37,052 nucleotides of DNA. Source: Bdellovibrionales bacterium. Its GTDB lineage: Bacteria; Bdellovibrionota; Bdellovibrionia; Bdellovibrionales; JAGQZY01. Made by a program: the position numbers and the translations under genes. A model generated the notes under the pieces. The model did not search any database and was not told the DNA's origin. It worked only from the letters and a program-made list of their open reading frames with translations. Shown here piece after piece: positions 7,020 through 15,133 of the stretch; the first letter of the stretch is position 1, and every line of letters starts with the position of its first letter. Location of the stretch: contig JAGQZY010000020.1 of the NCBI GenBank assembly GCA_020435205.1, forward strand, positions 1-37,052, written 5' to 3'.

Positions 7020-7772
7020 TTGCAGCAAAAATTATCATATAAGAATTGGCTTGGGAATCTTGGCTTAGGAGTTTTTCTCATCTTGTGCGCGGTACCGTCC
7101 CTGGCCGACACGGCCTGGAAAAGTTCAGTGGAGAAGGTCCATCTGTTAGAGCTTTATTCCACTCAAAGTTGTAGTAGTTGCCCTCCAGCTCAAAATTGGG
7201 TCTCTACTTTAAAAAAGGAAAAGAATCTGTGGAAGACATTCATTCCTGTGGTTTTCCATGTGGATTACTGGGATTACCTGGGCTGGAAGGATCCTTTTTC
7301 AAAACCTCAATTTACCAATCGACAAAGACACTATGCTAAAGAGCTTCAATCCAAAACTTATACACCCATGTTTATTTTAGATGGTGAGGAATCTCGTCAA
7401 CGATCCAAGAGCCCTTTACAATCGAATGGGGAGAAGGTCGGTGTGCTGCAAGCCAAGTCAATGGGTGACCAATATGAAATTCAATTTACACCCTATTCGA
7501 AAACCGAAAAATCACTGACCCTGCGGTACGCTGTGCTTGGCAGTGATATCAAGACTGACGTCAAGGCTGGGGAGAATAGTGGCATGCAGTTGCATCATGA
7601 TTTTCTCACTCTCGAATTGGGCAAAGAAAGTCTAGTTCGCAAAGGAACCGCGTATTCAGGAAAAGTAAAAATTAATTTTGATAAAAATAAATCACCTCGG
7701 CAAGCCCTGGTTTTTTGGGTCACTCCTCAGAACAGTTTAAAGCCAATCCAAGCTGTTGGTGGATATTTATAG
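7020..7772 (+). CDS. Exported DUF1223 thioredoxin-fold protein
   Basis: Protein of 250 residues with an N-terminal export signal (hydrophobic about 12-26, cleavage near SLAD). The mature protein starts with a thioredoxin-like strand LLELYSTQSC and the redox motif Cys51-Ser-Ser-Cys54-Pro. It continues with the DUF1223 signature HVDYWDYLGWKDPF and a TYTPMFILDG segment with the expected cis-proline. GAGGTGA before TTG 7020 fixes the start. It is followed 9 nt later by msrAB and preceded by the ECF promoter. Inference: a periplasmic disulfide or sulfenate reductase, possibly the electron donor of MsrAB. Biochemical function of the family is not established to my knowledge. Confidence 0.85.
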   Translation: MQQKLSYKNWLGNLGLGVFLILCAVPSLADTAWKSSVEKVHLLELYSTQSCSSCPPAQNWVSTLKKEKNLWKTFIPVVFHVDYWDYLGWKDPFSKPQFTNRQRHYAKELQSKTYTPMFILDGEESRQRSKSPLQSNGEKVGVLQAKSMGDQYEIQFTPYSKTEKSLTLRYAVLGSDIKTDVKAGENSGMQLHHDFLTLELGKESLVRKGTAYSGKVKINFDKNKSPRQALVFWVTPQNSLKPIQAVGGYL

Positions 7773-7781
7773 GAGAGTAAA

Positions 7782-8885
7782 ATGAGAAAAATAATTTTAG
7801 TTCTAATTTTCGGAATGTTTTGGTCAGGTTCCACTTTTGCTAAAGAAAAGGCCACCTTTGCTGGTGGTTGCTTTTGGTGTATGGAGCCTCCCTTTGAAAA
7901 ATTAGCGGGAGTCGAGTCAGTGATATCTGGCTATATGGGTGGACACGTCGCCCGTCCAAAATATCATCAGGTTTCTAGCGGTACTACAGGACACAGAGAA
8001 GTCGTTCAGATTACCTTCGACCCGCAAGTGATTAGCTACGAAGATCTCTTGCAAGTTTTTTGGCGGCAAGTGGATCCTACTGACTCGGAAGGCCAATTTG
8101 TTGACCGTGGATTTCAATACACAACGGCGATTTTTTATCACAATCCTGAGCAAAAAAGAGTGGCAGAGGCATCAAAACAGAAAATGGATCAAAGCAAGAG
8201 GTTTAAGAAGCCTATATACACTCCGGTGATTGAAGCGAAAGAGTTCTACGCCGCGGAAGATTATCACCAGGACTATTATAAAAAGAATCCTATTCGCTAC
8301 AAGTATTATCGTTACCGCTCAGGCCGTGATCAGTACATCGATAAAATTTGGGGAAAGGAGCGAGACTATAAGCCTCAACACAGAAAGATGGCTGGTGATC
8401 AAGAGGAAATAAAATATAAAAAGCCTAGCTCAGAGGAAATTAAAAAGAAGCTCAATCCCTTGCAGTTTAAAGTCACTCAAAAAAATGGAACGGAAAGTCC
8501 CTTTAAAAACGAATATTGGGATAACAAAAAAGCGGGTATTTATGTGGATATTGTTTCTGGTGAGCCCCTCTTTAGTTCTCTGGACAAATTTGACTCTGGC
8601 ACAGGATGGCCTTCCTTTACTAAGCCATTGGTTAAAGATCATATTGTTGAAAAAGACGACAAAAGTTTGTTTTTTTCAAGGACGGAAGTCCGTTCAAAGT
8701 ATGGAGATTCTCATTTAGGCCATGTTTTTGATGATGGCCCGAAGCCCACGGGGCTGCGCTATTGTATTAACTCTGCTTCGTTAAAATTTATCCCCGTGGA
8801 AAAATTAGCCAGCGAAGGCTATAGCGAATATTCCAAACTATTTGCTGAGCACTCTGCCCCAGAAAAAATGAAAAAAGAAAAATAA
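7782..8885 (+). CDS. msrAB: Exported bifunctional peptide methionine sulfoxide reductase MsrA-MsrB
   Basis: Repairs oxidised methionine in periplasmic proteins, both S and R sulfoxides. Signal peptide 1-20 (STFAKE). The MsrA domain starts at once with GGCFWC (catalytic Cys30, second Cys33) and continues through SGYMGGH, GHREVVQ and the DYHQDYY motif. The MsrB domain (about 220-355) shows [20 protein letters not shown] and catalytic Cys328 in RYCINS. The zinc-binding CxxC pairs of many MsrBs are absent (VDIVSGEP). The usual SGCGWPSF cysteine is threonine, so MsrB has no visible resolving cysteine. Only three cysteines exist in the whole protein. It is in an operon with the DUF1223 gene under the ECF promoter. 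Confidence 0.93.
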   Translation: MRKIILVLIFGMFWSGSTFAKEKATFAGGCFWCMEPPFEKLAGVESVISGYMGGHVARPKYHQVSSGTTGHREVVQITFDPQVISYEDLLQVFWRQVDPTDSEGQFVDRGFQYTTAIFYHNPEQKRVAEASKQKMDQSKRFKKPIYTPVIEAKEFYAAEDYHQDYYKKNPIRYKYYRYRSGRDQYIDKIWGKERDYKPQHRKMAGDQEEIKYKKPSSEEIKKKLNPLQFKVTQKNGTESPFKNEYWDNKKAGIYVDIVSGEPLFSSLDKFDSGTGWPSFTKPLVKDHIVEKDDKSLFFSRTEVRSKYGDSHLGHVFDDGPKPTGLRYCINSASLKFIPVEKLASEGYSEYSKLFAEHSAPEKMKKEK

Positions 8886-8886
8886 T

Positions 8887-8913
8887 TGTCACAAATTGAG
8901 ATCCTCCTCGAAT
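8887..8913 (+). promoter_or_regulatory. ECF-type promoter of the spondin-domain gene
   Basis: TGTCACAAA (8887-8895), 13 nt, CGAAT (8909-8913): the same boxes and spacing as at 6960-6986, although the sequence between and around them differs. It sits in the 63-nt gap after msrAB, 35 nt before ATG 8949. The spondin gene therefore has its own stress promoter. Confidence 0.65.
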
Positions 8914-8948
8914 GACTGAATGAGCTCATTAACAAAGAGGAGGATATA

Positions 8949-9590
8949 ATGAAAATCTTGTTTGCAACTCTCAGTGTTTTATTAGCGGCTAGCGTGAGTC
9001 ATGCTACCAATCTATCAACCTATAAAGTCACGGTGGTGAATTTGACAAAAGGTCAGCCACTGACACCAGCTTTTGTGGCCGTCCATGCTCCTGGCTATAG
9101 CCTCTATGAGCTGGGCACAGAGGCCTCAGCCGGATTGCAGCTTCAAGCTAAAGATGGGGACGTGAGTGTATTAAAGGAAGAGGCATCGATGAATCCTGCG
9201 GTGAAAGTCACAACCGTCGGTTCTGGGGTCATTATGCCTGGCCAAAGTGACGAATTGACTTTCAGCTCGCAAAGCCGTCGTTTGATTTCTATCAGCAGTA
9301 TGCTGGCTCGTACCAATGATGCCTTTGTTGGTATTAAAAATGTCATGTTGCCTCAACAAAAGGGTCAGAAGCTAAGCATGTTGTTAAGAGTTTATGACGC
9401 TGGTGCCGAGGCCAATACAGAGTCTTGTGCCCACATCCCTGCGCCACCATGCAACAGTCATAACGCTAACACCCAGGATAATGAGGGTTTTGTAACTGCT
9501 CACCCAGGAATCCAGAATATTGGTGATCTTGAGCCCCTTCGCGATGCCTTCGGTGGGATCGGCGCCAAAGTTGTTATTGAGAAACTATAA
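8949..9590 (+). CDS. Exported spondin-domain protein
   Basis: Protein of 213 residues with a signal peptide (cleavage near SHAT, about residue 20). The mature part matches bacterial Spondin_N proteins: it opens with TYKVTVVNLTKGQPLTPAFVA and has the late DAGAEANTE and GIGDLEP-like segments (here NIGDLEPLRD) that bind metal and form the beta-sandwich. Two cysteines (SCAHIPAPPC) occur in a short loop. Role in bacteria is unclear. Such proteins are often seen with envelope-stress or redox genes, which fits the shared ECF promoter. AGAGGAGGA is a perfect ribosome site. It ends before a strong terminator. Confidence 0.85.
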   Translation: MKILFATLSVLLAASVSHATNLSTYKVTVVNLTKGQPLTPAFVAVHAPGYSLYELGTEASAGLQLQAKDGDVSVLKEEASMNPAVKVTTVGSGVIMPGQSDELTFSSQSRRLISISSMLARTNDAFVGIKNVMLPQQKGQKLSMLLRVYDAGAEANTESCAHIPAPPCNSHNANTQDNEGFVTAHPGIQNIGDLEPLRDAFGGIGAKVVIEKL

Positions 9591-9620
9591 TACCTTCCTG
9601 TGAAGGAATTGTTGACCACT

Positions 9621-9656
9621 GTCCAGGGCCGTCCGGCCCTGGACTCTTAATTTGTT
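9621..9656 (+). terminator. Rho-independent terminator after the spondin gene
   Basis: GTCCAGGGCC-GTCC-GGCCCTGGAC is a perfect 10-bp stem with a 4-nt loop (9621-9644), followed by TCTTAATTTGTT. It closes the sigma-dependent gene group before the LolA-like/RND operon. Confidence 0.8.
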
Positions 9657-9716
9657 ATCCTTCTTGAGTTTTGCTTCGACTGGGGCTAGTCTTTTCATGT
9701 TCCCAGGAGACAGCAG

Positions 9717-10469
9717 ATGAATTTTCTAGTAATCCTTTTGTTCTTAGTCAGTAGTCAAGCCCATGCTGATCGCGGCCTTGAAATAATGAAAAAAGCTGAA
9801 GAGTTTAACAATGGCTTTGTTGGTGAGTCTTCAACTATGGAAATGGTTCTCGTTAACGCCCATGGTGATAAGGTGGAGCGAAAAATGAATTCCAAAGTTC
9901 AAGAGGTTTCCGATGATGGTGATAAATCGATCATCACTTTCTTATGGCCGGCTGATGTTAAGGGAACAAAAATGCTCACCTGGTCCCACAAGACCGAAAA
10001 TGACGATCAATGGCTCTACCTTCCCGCCCTCAAGCGGGTCAAAAGGATCACCTCTACTAACAAGACAGGCTCTTTTATGGGCAGTGAGTTCTCCTATGAG
10101 GATTTGGGAAGTCAAGAGGTTGAGAAGTATACATATACTTTCAAGGGTGAAAAGGACATCAAGGGCCGGAAGGCTTGGGTCATTGAAAGAAAGTCTACGG
10201 ATAAAAACTCTGGTTATGGAAAGCAGGTGGTTCACCTGGACAAGGAATACCAGAACCCTCTGCAGATTGGATACTTTGATAGAAAAATGGAGCTGCTTAA
10301 AGTGGCGGAATTCTCCAATTACAAAAAATATGGAAAATATTGGCGGGCCTCTAAAATTGAAATGAAGAATGTTCAGACCAAAAAGAAATCCATCCTTGAA
10401 TGGAAAAATCGAAAACTGAATCAAAAATTTTCCGATGCGGATTTTAATCAAAACCGTTTAAAGATGTAG
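9717..10469 (+). CDS. LolA-like outer membrane lipoprotein-sorting family protein
   Basis: Periplasmic beta-fold carrier of the COG2834 group. Signal peptide 1-17 (SSQAHA). The mature part has the family features: FLWPADVKGTKMLTW, DDQWLYLPALKRVKRI, GSEFSYEDLG and late KVAEFSNYKKYGKYWRA. AGGAGA precedes ATG 9717. Family members typically sit in front of a barrel protein and an MMPL-type RND pump, exactly as here. They are thought to move a lipid or lipoprotein-like ligand between the membranes. It is not the housekeeping LolA: the length (250) and context differ. Confidence 0.85.
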   Translation: MNFLVILLFLVSSQAHADRGLEIMKKAEEFNNGFVGESSTMEMVLVNAHGDKVERKMNSKVQEVSDDGDKSIITFLWPADVKGTKMLTWSHKTENDDQWLYLPALKRVKRITSTNKTGSFMGSEFSYEDLGSQEVEKYTYTFKGEKDIKGRKAWVIERKSTDKNSGYGKQVVHLDKEYQNPLQIGYFDRKMELLKVAEFSNYKKYGKYWRASKIEMKNVQTKKKSILEWKNRKLNQKFSDADFNQNRLKM

Positions 10470-10477
10470 TTTATAAA

Positions 10478-11752
10478 ATGGGATTGTCCTCTTTGCGTCG
10501 TTGCCTACTCGGGTTTTTTATTTTTGGGTTTTCGCCCTTCATTTTTGCGAAATCGAACCTGCAAAGCCGGGGAGAGCTACGCATGGAATCGAGGGTGTTT
10601 GCGGATGACCATAACGATCAAACTCAGGACTTTGGTTACGGTTTGGCTGGTCGCTTAGAGTTGGACGATTCTCTAGATGATATGCAAAGTCGTATGCAAG
10701 TTTTTGCAAGGGTCGACAAAGAAGATCCTCATCGCCAGCGCTTAAATATTGAGGAACTTTATGGCCAGTGGAACCATGGGAACCTTTCCCTTTTTGCTGG
10801 CTTTAAAACCATCAACTGGAGCACGGCAGAAGCCTTTCATCCGACGGACGTTATCAATAGTCGCAATTTTGATGGTCCTTTTGAAAATGCTGAAAAAGTA
10901 GGGGAGTTGATGGCCGGGTTTCAATATGTGTCGAACAGCCTCAATTTCACAGCCTTTTACATGCCCTTGTTGCAAAAGCCCCAGTTGCCGACCAGCAATA
11001 ATAGACTTAGCTTTAGTCCCCAAGGCTTTGCCGTTGGCGCTCCCACCTTTGTAGGAAATGATGGCGAAGTTTTAAAATCCGGTGACCTTGTTCAGCAATG
11101 GGCGACGCGTGTGCAAGCGGTTCTTGGTGATTGGGAATTTAACTTTTATTGGGTTCATCACTTTGATCGGACCGATTTTCGTGGAGTGTTTGATTTCAAC
11201 CGAGGCCTTTTTGTTCCTGTTCTTAACCCAGTTGATCATTATGCATTTGCTTTTCAATATGTTGTTGGTTCTTTGATCCTAAAGTCTGAAAATGTGTTTC
11301 GAGACTTTAATGAGCAAATTACCATTGCGGATTTTGCTAATAGTATTCGCCGCGATGATTATTTTATGAGTTCTTTGGCCTTAGAGTATTTGATTGGCCA
11401 TAGAAGTGGATCTGAAAGTACGGTAGTGATGGAGTTTCAGGAAGTTTATGGAGTCGACGATTCTGTGCGCTACACGATCAATCCATTTCAGAGAGATCTC
11501 TTGCTAGGCCTTCGACATGCTTACAACGACATAAAAGGTAAAGAATTTTTTATTGGTATTATTGGTGATCTAGAGCGAAGCCGCGAAATTTTGCTTACGT
11601 CCAATTATTCACAACGTCTCAGTGATGTCTGGAAAGTTAAATTAAGTGGTCGTTATATTGATGCTCAACCCACAGGACCTCTTGATCTATCAGGAATGCG
11701 CCCACTCAACAACGACCATCAATTTGAAATTCATGTAAGCCGATTCTTTTGA
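10478..11752 (+). CDS. Outer membrane beta-barrel protein of the LolA-like/RND operon
   Basis: Protein of 424 residues with a signal peptide (about 1-24, FIFAKS). The mature sequence alternates polar and hydrophobic residues and is rich in aromatic and glycine residues. It ends in an aromatic-terminated strand (IHVSRFF), the usual outer-membrane barrel signature. It begins 8 nt after the LolA-like gene and ends 10 nt before the RND gene, with no ribosome site of its own, so translation is probably coupled. The position corresponds to the DUF1302-type barrel found in comparable operons, but I cannot confirm that family. Inferred role: the outer membrane end of a lipid or hydrophobic-compound path. 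Confidence 0.75.
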   Translation: MGLSSLRRCLLGFFIFGFSPFIFAKSNLQSRGELRMESRVFADDHNDQTQDFGYGLAGRLELDDSLDDMQSRMQVFARVDKEDPHRQRLNIEELYGQWNHGNLSLFAGFKTINWSTAEAFHPTDVINSRNFDGPFENAEKVGELMAGFQYVSNSLNFTAFYMPLLQKPQLPTSNNRLSFSPQGFAVGAPTFVGNDGEVLKSGDLVQQWATRVQAVLGDWEFNFYWVHHFDRTDFRGVFDFNRGLFVPVLNPVDHYAFAFQYVVGSLILKSENVFRDFNEQITIADFANSIRRDDYFMSSLALEYLIGHRSGSESTVVMEFQEVYGVDDSVRYTINPFQRDLLLGLRHAYNDIKGKEFFIGIIGDLERSREILLTSNYSQRLSDVWKVKLSGRYIDAQPTGPLDLSGMRPLNNDHQFEIHVSRFF

Positions 11753-11762
11753 GGAGGGGAGC

Positions 11763-14075
11763 TTGGCAAATAAACTAAATCGGAGTCAAAAGTTTGGTCA
11801 ATGGATTGTCAATAAACCGTGGATGGCTCTTGGCATAGGTCTATTGATGCTTGTGAGTTTGGGTGTTGGCTTAGGTCGATTGACCCAAGATTTTAGTTAT
11901 CGAGTTTGGTTTCCGGAAGACAACCCTCATTTACAAGCCTTTGATGCTTTTGAGCGCAAGTTTGGTAGTGATGATGTAGTGGTTATGGGGATTTATTCAG
12001 ATGATGGTATTCTTGATGAAAATTCAGCAAAAATGCTCGTCGAGTTGACGAATGATCTTTGGCAGATCACGGAAGTCATTCGTGTGGACTCTTTATCTAA
12101 TTTCAATTGGGTGCATGGGGAAGGTGATGATATCTTAGTGGAGCCCTTTATTGGGAGTAGTGACAATTTAAATGAAAGCTTTTTAGCCCAACGCCGAGAG
12201 GTGGCAATCCGCCATAAAAATATCAAGGGCTATCTTATCAGTGACGATCTGAAAACCAGCTTGATTTATCTAAACCTCAAACCCTCTTTGGATAGCAAAC
12301 TCGACTATGAAGCTGTCAATCATGAGCTTCGTGCTCTGGTGGCCAAATATAAAAATTCTCCAGAGTATTCTAGCCATGAAATCTACGTGACGGGTGCGCC
12401 AGCGCTGACGTTTGCTTTTCAAGAGAGTTCTCAAGAGGACATGAAAAACTTAATCCCCTTGGTCTTCTTGATCACTCTTGTTTTTCTAACCTTATTTTTC
12501 AAAAGCCTGTTGGGGACCCTTTTACCATTGCTTGTTATTTTCCCTAGCATTGTTGCGACCATGGGTTTTTCTGGATGGGTGGGTATTGAAATCAATGTCA
12601 TGACCTCGATCGTTCCCCAGTTTCTTATTGCACTTTCTATGGCCGTCATTGTGCATATTTTGGCTTCTTATTTTTCATTTTATCGAAAAGGACTCTCTAG
12701 GGATGAAGCCATTGCGCTTTCCGTTGAAAAAAACCTAGCACCCACTTTATTGACTAGCATTTCGACGGCAATTGGCTTCCTTAGCTTTTCGACTTCGAGC
12801 CTCATGCCTCTTGCAGAAATGGGAATTTTGGCAGGTGTTGGGACGCTATTTGCCTGGATTTTTAGTTATCTTGTAGCTTTGCCTATATTAAAATTTGTGC
12901 CACAAAAAAGAAGCGAAAATAAAAATTTGACCCTATCGGACATTTTGCAGCCTTCGCCAATTTCGTTTCAGATCACAGATACAATCATAAAAGCCAAATA
13001 TTTTATTATTTTAGTCTTTGTTAGTTTGGCTTTGACCTCAATTTATTTTGCCATGAAAACACGTGTTTCTTCAGACCCCTATAAATATTTTGACAAAACG
13101 TATCCCCTTAGCCTGGCAAATGATTTTGTAGAGAAACATGTTGGCGGTACGGTAGCTATTGAGACGGTGATTGAATCTGGCAAAAAAGAGGGTATTAAGG
13201 ATCCAGAATTTTTGAATAGAGCTTTACAATACCAAAATTGGTTAGAAGGCCAAAAAGTTATTACAAAAACGGTTTCGATTATTGATATTCTACGCGAAAT
13301 GAATCAAACCCTTAACGGCGGCGATCCGAATCAATATAAATTGGCTGAAAGCCAAGACCTGATCTCTCAGCAGTTGTTTTTATACACTATGAATCTTCCA
13401 CAGGGTATGGACATCAATAATCGGGTCACTATCGAAAACGATGCGATTCGCCTGACCTCGATGAGTTTTGAACATGATTCAGAAAGGTTTCTAGGCTTCA
13501 TTGATGAAATGGAAAAAAAAGGAAAAGAGATGGGACTTAATCTTTGGGTCACCGGCAAGGGACGTCTTTATCAAAGTAACAATGAGCTAGTGGTAAAATC
13601 CTTTCTAGTTTCCGTTTGCTTAGCCATTTTTTTAGTGGGTATCCTTATGTTGATTGGGCTTGGTTCAGTTAAAATTGGGTTATTGTCGATTATACCCAAC
13701 GCGGCCCCCTTGGTTATTGGGTCTGGGTTTGTGTATCTTTATGGCGCCACACTTGATATCGGTTCAGCCGTTGTCGGTTCGGTTTGCCTAGGGATTGCGG
13801 TGGATGACACTATTCACTTCTTAGCCAATTATCAAAAATTTCGTGATAGTGGGGATGATCCAAGAATTTCGATTGCAAAGGTATTTACCAATACAGTTCC
13901 AGCCTTGATTACGACCACAGTGGTCCTTGTTGCAGCCTTTGGTTGCTTTGTCTTTGCTTCTTTTGTGCCGAATCAAAAATTTGGAATATTTGTGGCTTTT
14001 ATCTTGATGGTAGCCCTTGTCGCAGATCTTTTACTATTGCCGGCCATCCTTTTGCTTATGGATAAAAAGAAATAA
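11763..14075 (+). CDS. MMPL/RND family transporter permease
   Basis: Inner membrane pump of 770 residues with duplicated architecture. There is one helix near residue 25, a periplasmic domain (about 45-215) and a first five-helix bundle (about 220-375). A second helix near 410, a second periplasmic domain (about 435-610) and a last bundle follow. The proton-relay type motif CLGIAVDDTIHFLANYQKF in the second bundle is typical of MMPL/HpnN-like pumps. TTG 11763 is preceded by GAGGGGAG. It is the last gene of the LolA-like - barrel - RND operon. Substrate unknown; families with this operon layout move lipids or hydrophobic molecules. Confidence 0.9.
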   Translation: MANKLNRSQKFGQWIVNKPWMALGIGLLMLVSLGVGLGRLTQDFSYRVWFPEDNPHLQAFDAFERKFGSDDVVVMGIYSDDGILDENSAKMLVELTNDLWQITEVIRVDSLSNFNWVHGEGDDILVEPFIGSSDNLNESFLAQRREVAIRHKNIKGYLISDDLKTSLIYLNLKPSLDSKLDYEAVNHELRALVAKYKNSPEYSSHEIYVTGAPALTFAFQESSQEDMKNLIPLVFLITLVFLTLFFKSLLGTLLPLLVIFPSIVATMGFSGWVGIEINVMTSIVPQFLIALSMAVIVHILASYFSFYRKGLSRDEAIALSVEKNLAPTLLTSISTAIGFLSFSTSSLMPLAEMGILAGVGTLFAWIFSYLVALPILKFVPQKRSENKNLTLSDILQPSPISFQITDTIIKAKYFIILVFVSLALTSIYFAMKTRVSSDPYKYFDKTYPLSLANDFVEKHVGGTVAIETVIESGKKEGIKDPEFLNRALQYQNWLEGQKVITKTVSIIDILREMNQTLNGGDPNQYKLAESQDLISQQLFLYTMNLPQGMDINNRVTIENDAIRLTSMSFEHDSERFLGFIDEMEKKGKEMGLNLWVTGKGRLYQSNNELVVKSFLVSVCLAIFLVGILMLIGLGSVKIGLLSIIPNAAPLVIGSGFVYLYGATLDIGSAVVGSVCLGIAVDDTIHFLANYQKFRDSGDDPRISIAKVFTNTVPALITTTVVLVAAFGCFVFASFVPNQKFGIFVAFILMVALVADLLLLPAILLLMDKKK

Positions 14076-14094
14076 GGGCCCCGATGTGGGGCCC
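14062..14094 (-). terminator. Hairpin terminator between convergent genes
   Basis: GGGCCCC-GATGT-GGGGCCC (14076-14094) begins right after the RND stop codon. On the minus strand it is followed by TTATTTCTTTTTATCC, a good T-rich tract, so it should terminate transcription arriving from the lipoprotein gene at 14129. On the + strand it lacks a T-run. Confidence 0.6.
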
Positions 14095-14128
14095 CTGAGT
14101 ATGACGTACACCGCCAGTTCTACCGCTA

Positions 14129-14659
14129 TTACTGGCAATACTTTTCAAAACGCTGTTGCTCTTGATCCTTAATCTCGGCTGGCACGGAGCCTTGCTCGAG
14201 AAGCTCTTTGAGCATATTGCAACCTTCCACATTGATGGATTGAACGGGGCCATTCAATGGATCATGGTCTTTAATCTCTTTATGCATTTTTCGAATCTCA
14301 GCGACAAATTTGGCTCGTAAATCCTCATCTTCTTTAAGTGCTTTGACACGATCTTCAAGATCTTTAATTAATTCTTCTTTCATAGCCTTCTCCTCGTTAC
14401 TCATATTCGATGGGCTGTTAGACTTGAGCTCACTAATCATCTGTTCCATGATCTCAATGTGGTTGGCGATAATCTCCTCATCCGTCATTTCAGATGGATC
14501 TTTAATTGATACAAGATCACCAACTTTTGCTGAATAGACACCCTCGCCAAGAGTTTCACTCAAATCGTAGGTTTCACCATTGAGACCCTTTGTTGTTTGA
14601 AATTGATTTCCACAGGCAGTAGCAATAATGAGAGTTAAAAAAATCAATAAATTTTTCAT
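14129..14659 (-). CDS. Helical lipoprotein of unknown function
   Basis: Lipobox ATAC with Cys16 after a short hydrophobic signal. The 176-residue protein is acidic and strongly helical from about residue 55 to 135, with heptad-like EELIKDLEDRVKALKEDEDL, so a coiled coil is likely. Two late cysteines (EGCNML, KYCQ at the terminus) may pair. AAAGGAGGA overlaps the stop of the upstream gene (14671-15042), giving an operon with 11 nt between reading frames. No family recognised. Confidence 0.75.
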   Translation of the reverse strand: MKNLLIFLTLIIATACGNQFQTTKGLNGETYDLSETLGEGVYSAKVGDLVSIKDPSEMTDEEIIANHIEIMEQMISELKSNSPSNMSNEEKAMKEELIKDLEDRVKALKEDEDLRAKFVAEIRKMHKEIKDHDPLNGPVQSINVEGCNMLKELLEQGSVPAEIKDQEQQRFEKYCQ

Positions 14660-14670
14660 AGATTCCTCCT

Positions 14671-15042
14671 TTATCGGCCGACTTGTACACCAACGTATTC
14701 CCAGTGACGATTGGCATTCAGTTGAAAAATTGAACTTGCATTAGGGTCACCAGCATTTGAAGTGGCTCCTGAATAGTCCGTTCCATTAAAAAAATAGCTG
14801 GTCACAGCGTCCGAAGTCGTGAAACCACACCAAACGTGATAGTCGTAGGCTCTCTGTCGGCAGCGATTTGGGCTGACATTAGCTAGTGGATCCCCATCAT
14901 TAAATAGAGTATTTGGCAGAATCATAGATCGCAGGCAGGGCCTTGTTGTATTGAGTACGATTTGGCAGGCACTCCCAGCCTGTGCAGTATTGACGGACAA
15001 AGCAATCCATCCACCGATTAAAAGTTTTATAAGTGTATTCAT
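14671..15042 (-). CDS. Small exported protein of unknown function
   Basis: Protein of 123 residues with a signal peptide (LIGGWIALSVNTAQAGS, cleavage near residue 22). Four cysteines lie in the mature part (SACQIV, RPCLRS, NRCRQR, VWCGFT), consistent with two disulfides. It is Asn/Thr-rich and has no domain I recognise. GGGAGG precedes ATG 15042. The leader carries a small hairpin (ATAGGC-AAAAC-GCCTA on the minus strand) and a copy of TTTAGGATAA (15076-15085). It is co-transcribed with the lipoprotein that follows. Confidence 0.7.
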   Translation of the reverse strand: MNTLIKLLIGGWIALSVNTAQAGSACQIVLNTTRPCLRSMILPNTLFNDGDPLANVSPNRCRQRAYDYHVWCGFTTSDAVTSYFFNGTDYSGATSNAGDPNASSIFQLNANRHWEYVGVQVGR

Positions 15043-15075
15043 GTTTACCTCCCGTAGGCGTTTTGCCTATCTGAT

Positions 15076-15085
15076 TTTAGGATAA
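15076..15085 (+). repeat. TTTAGGATAA element, copy 1
   Basis: Ten-base word identical to 16648-16657. This copy lies in the promoter region of the small exported-protein gene; the other lies in the divergent region between the TPR regulator and a lipoprotein gene. It is a candidate operator for the regulator encoded between them. Basis: two identical intergenic words only. Confidence 0.35.
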
Positions 15086-15133
15086 GTAAAATGAATAGAA
15101 GAGTGCCTTATAAAATTGAATAGAATGAATATT

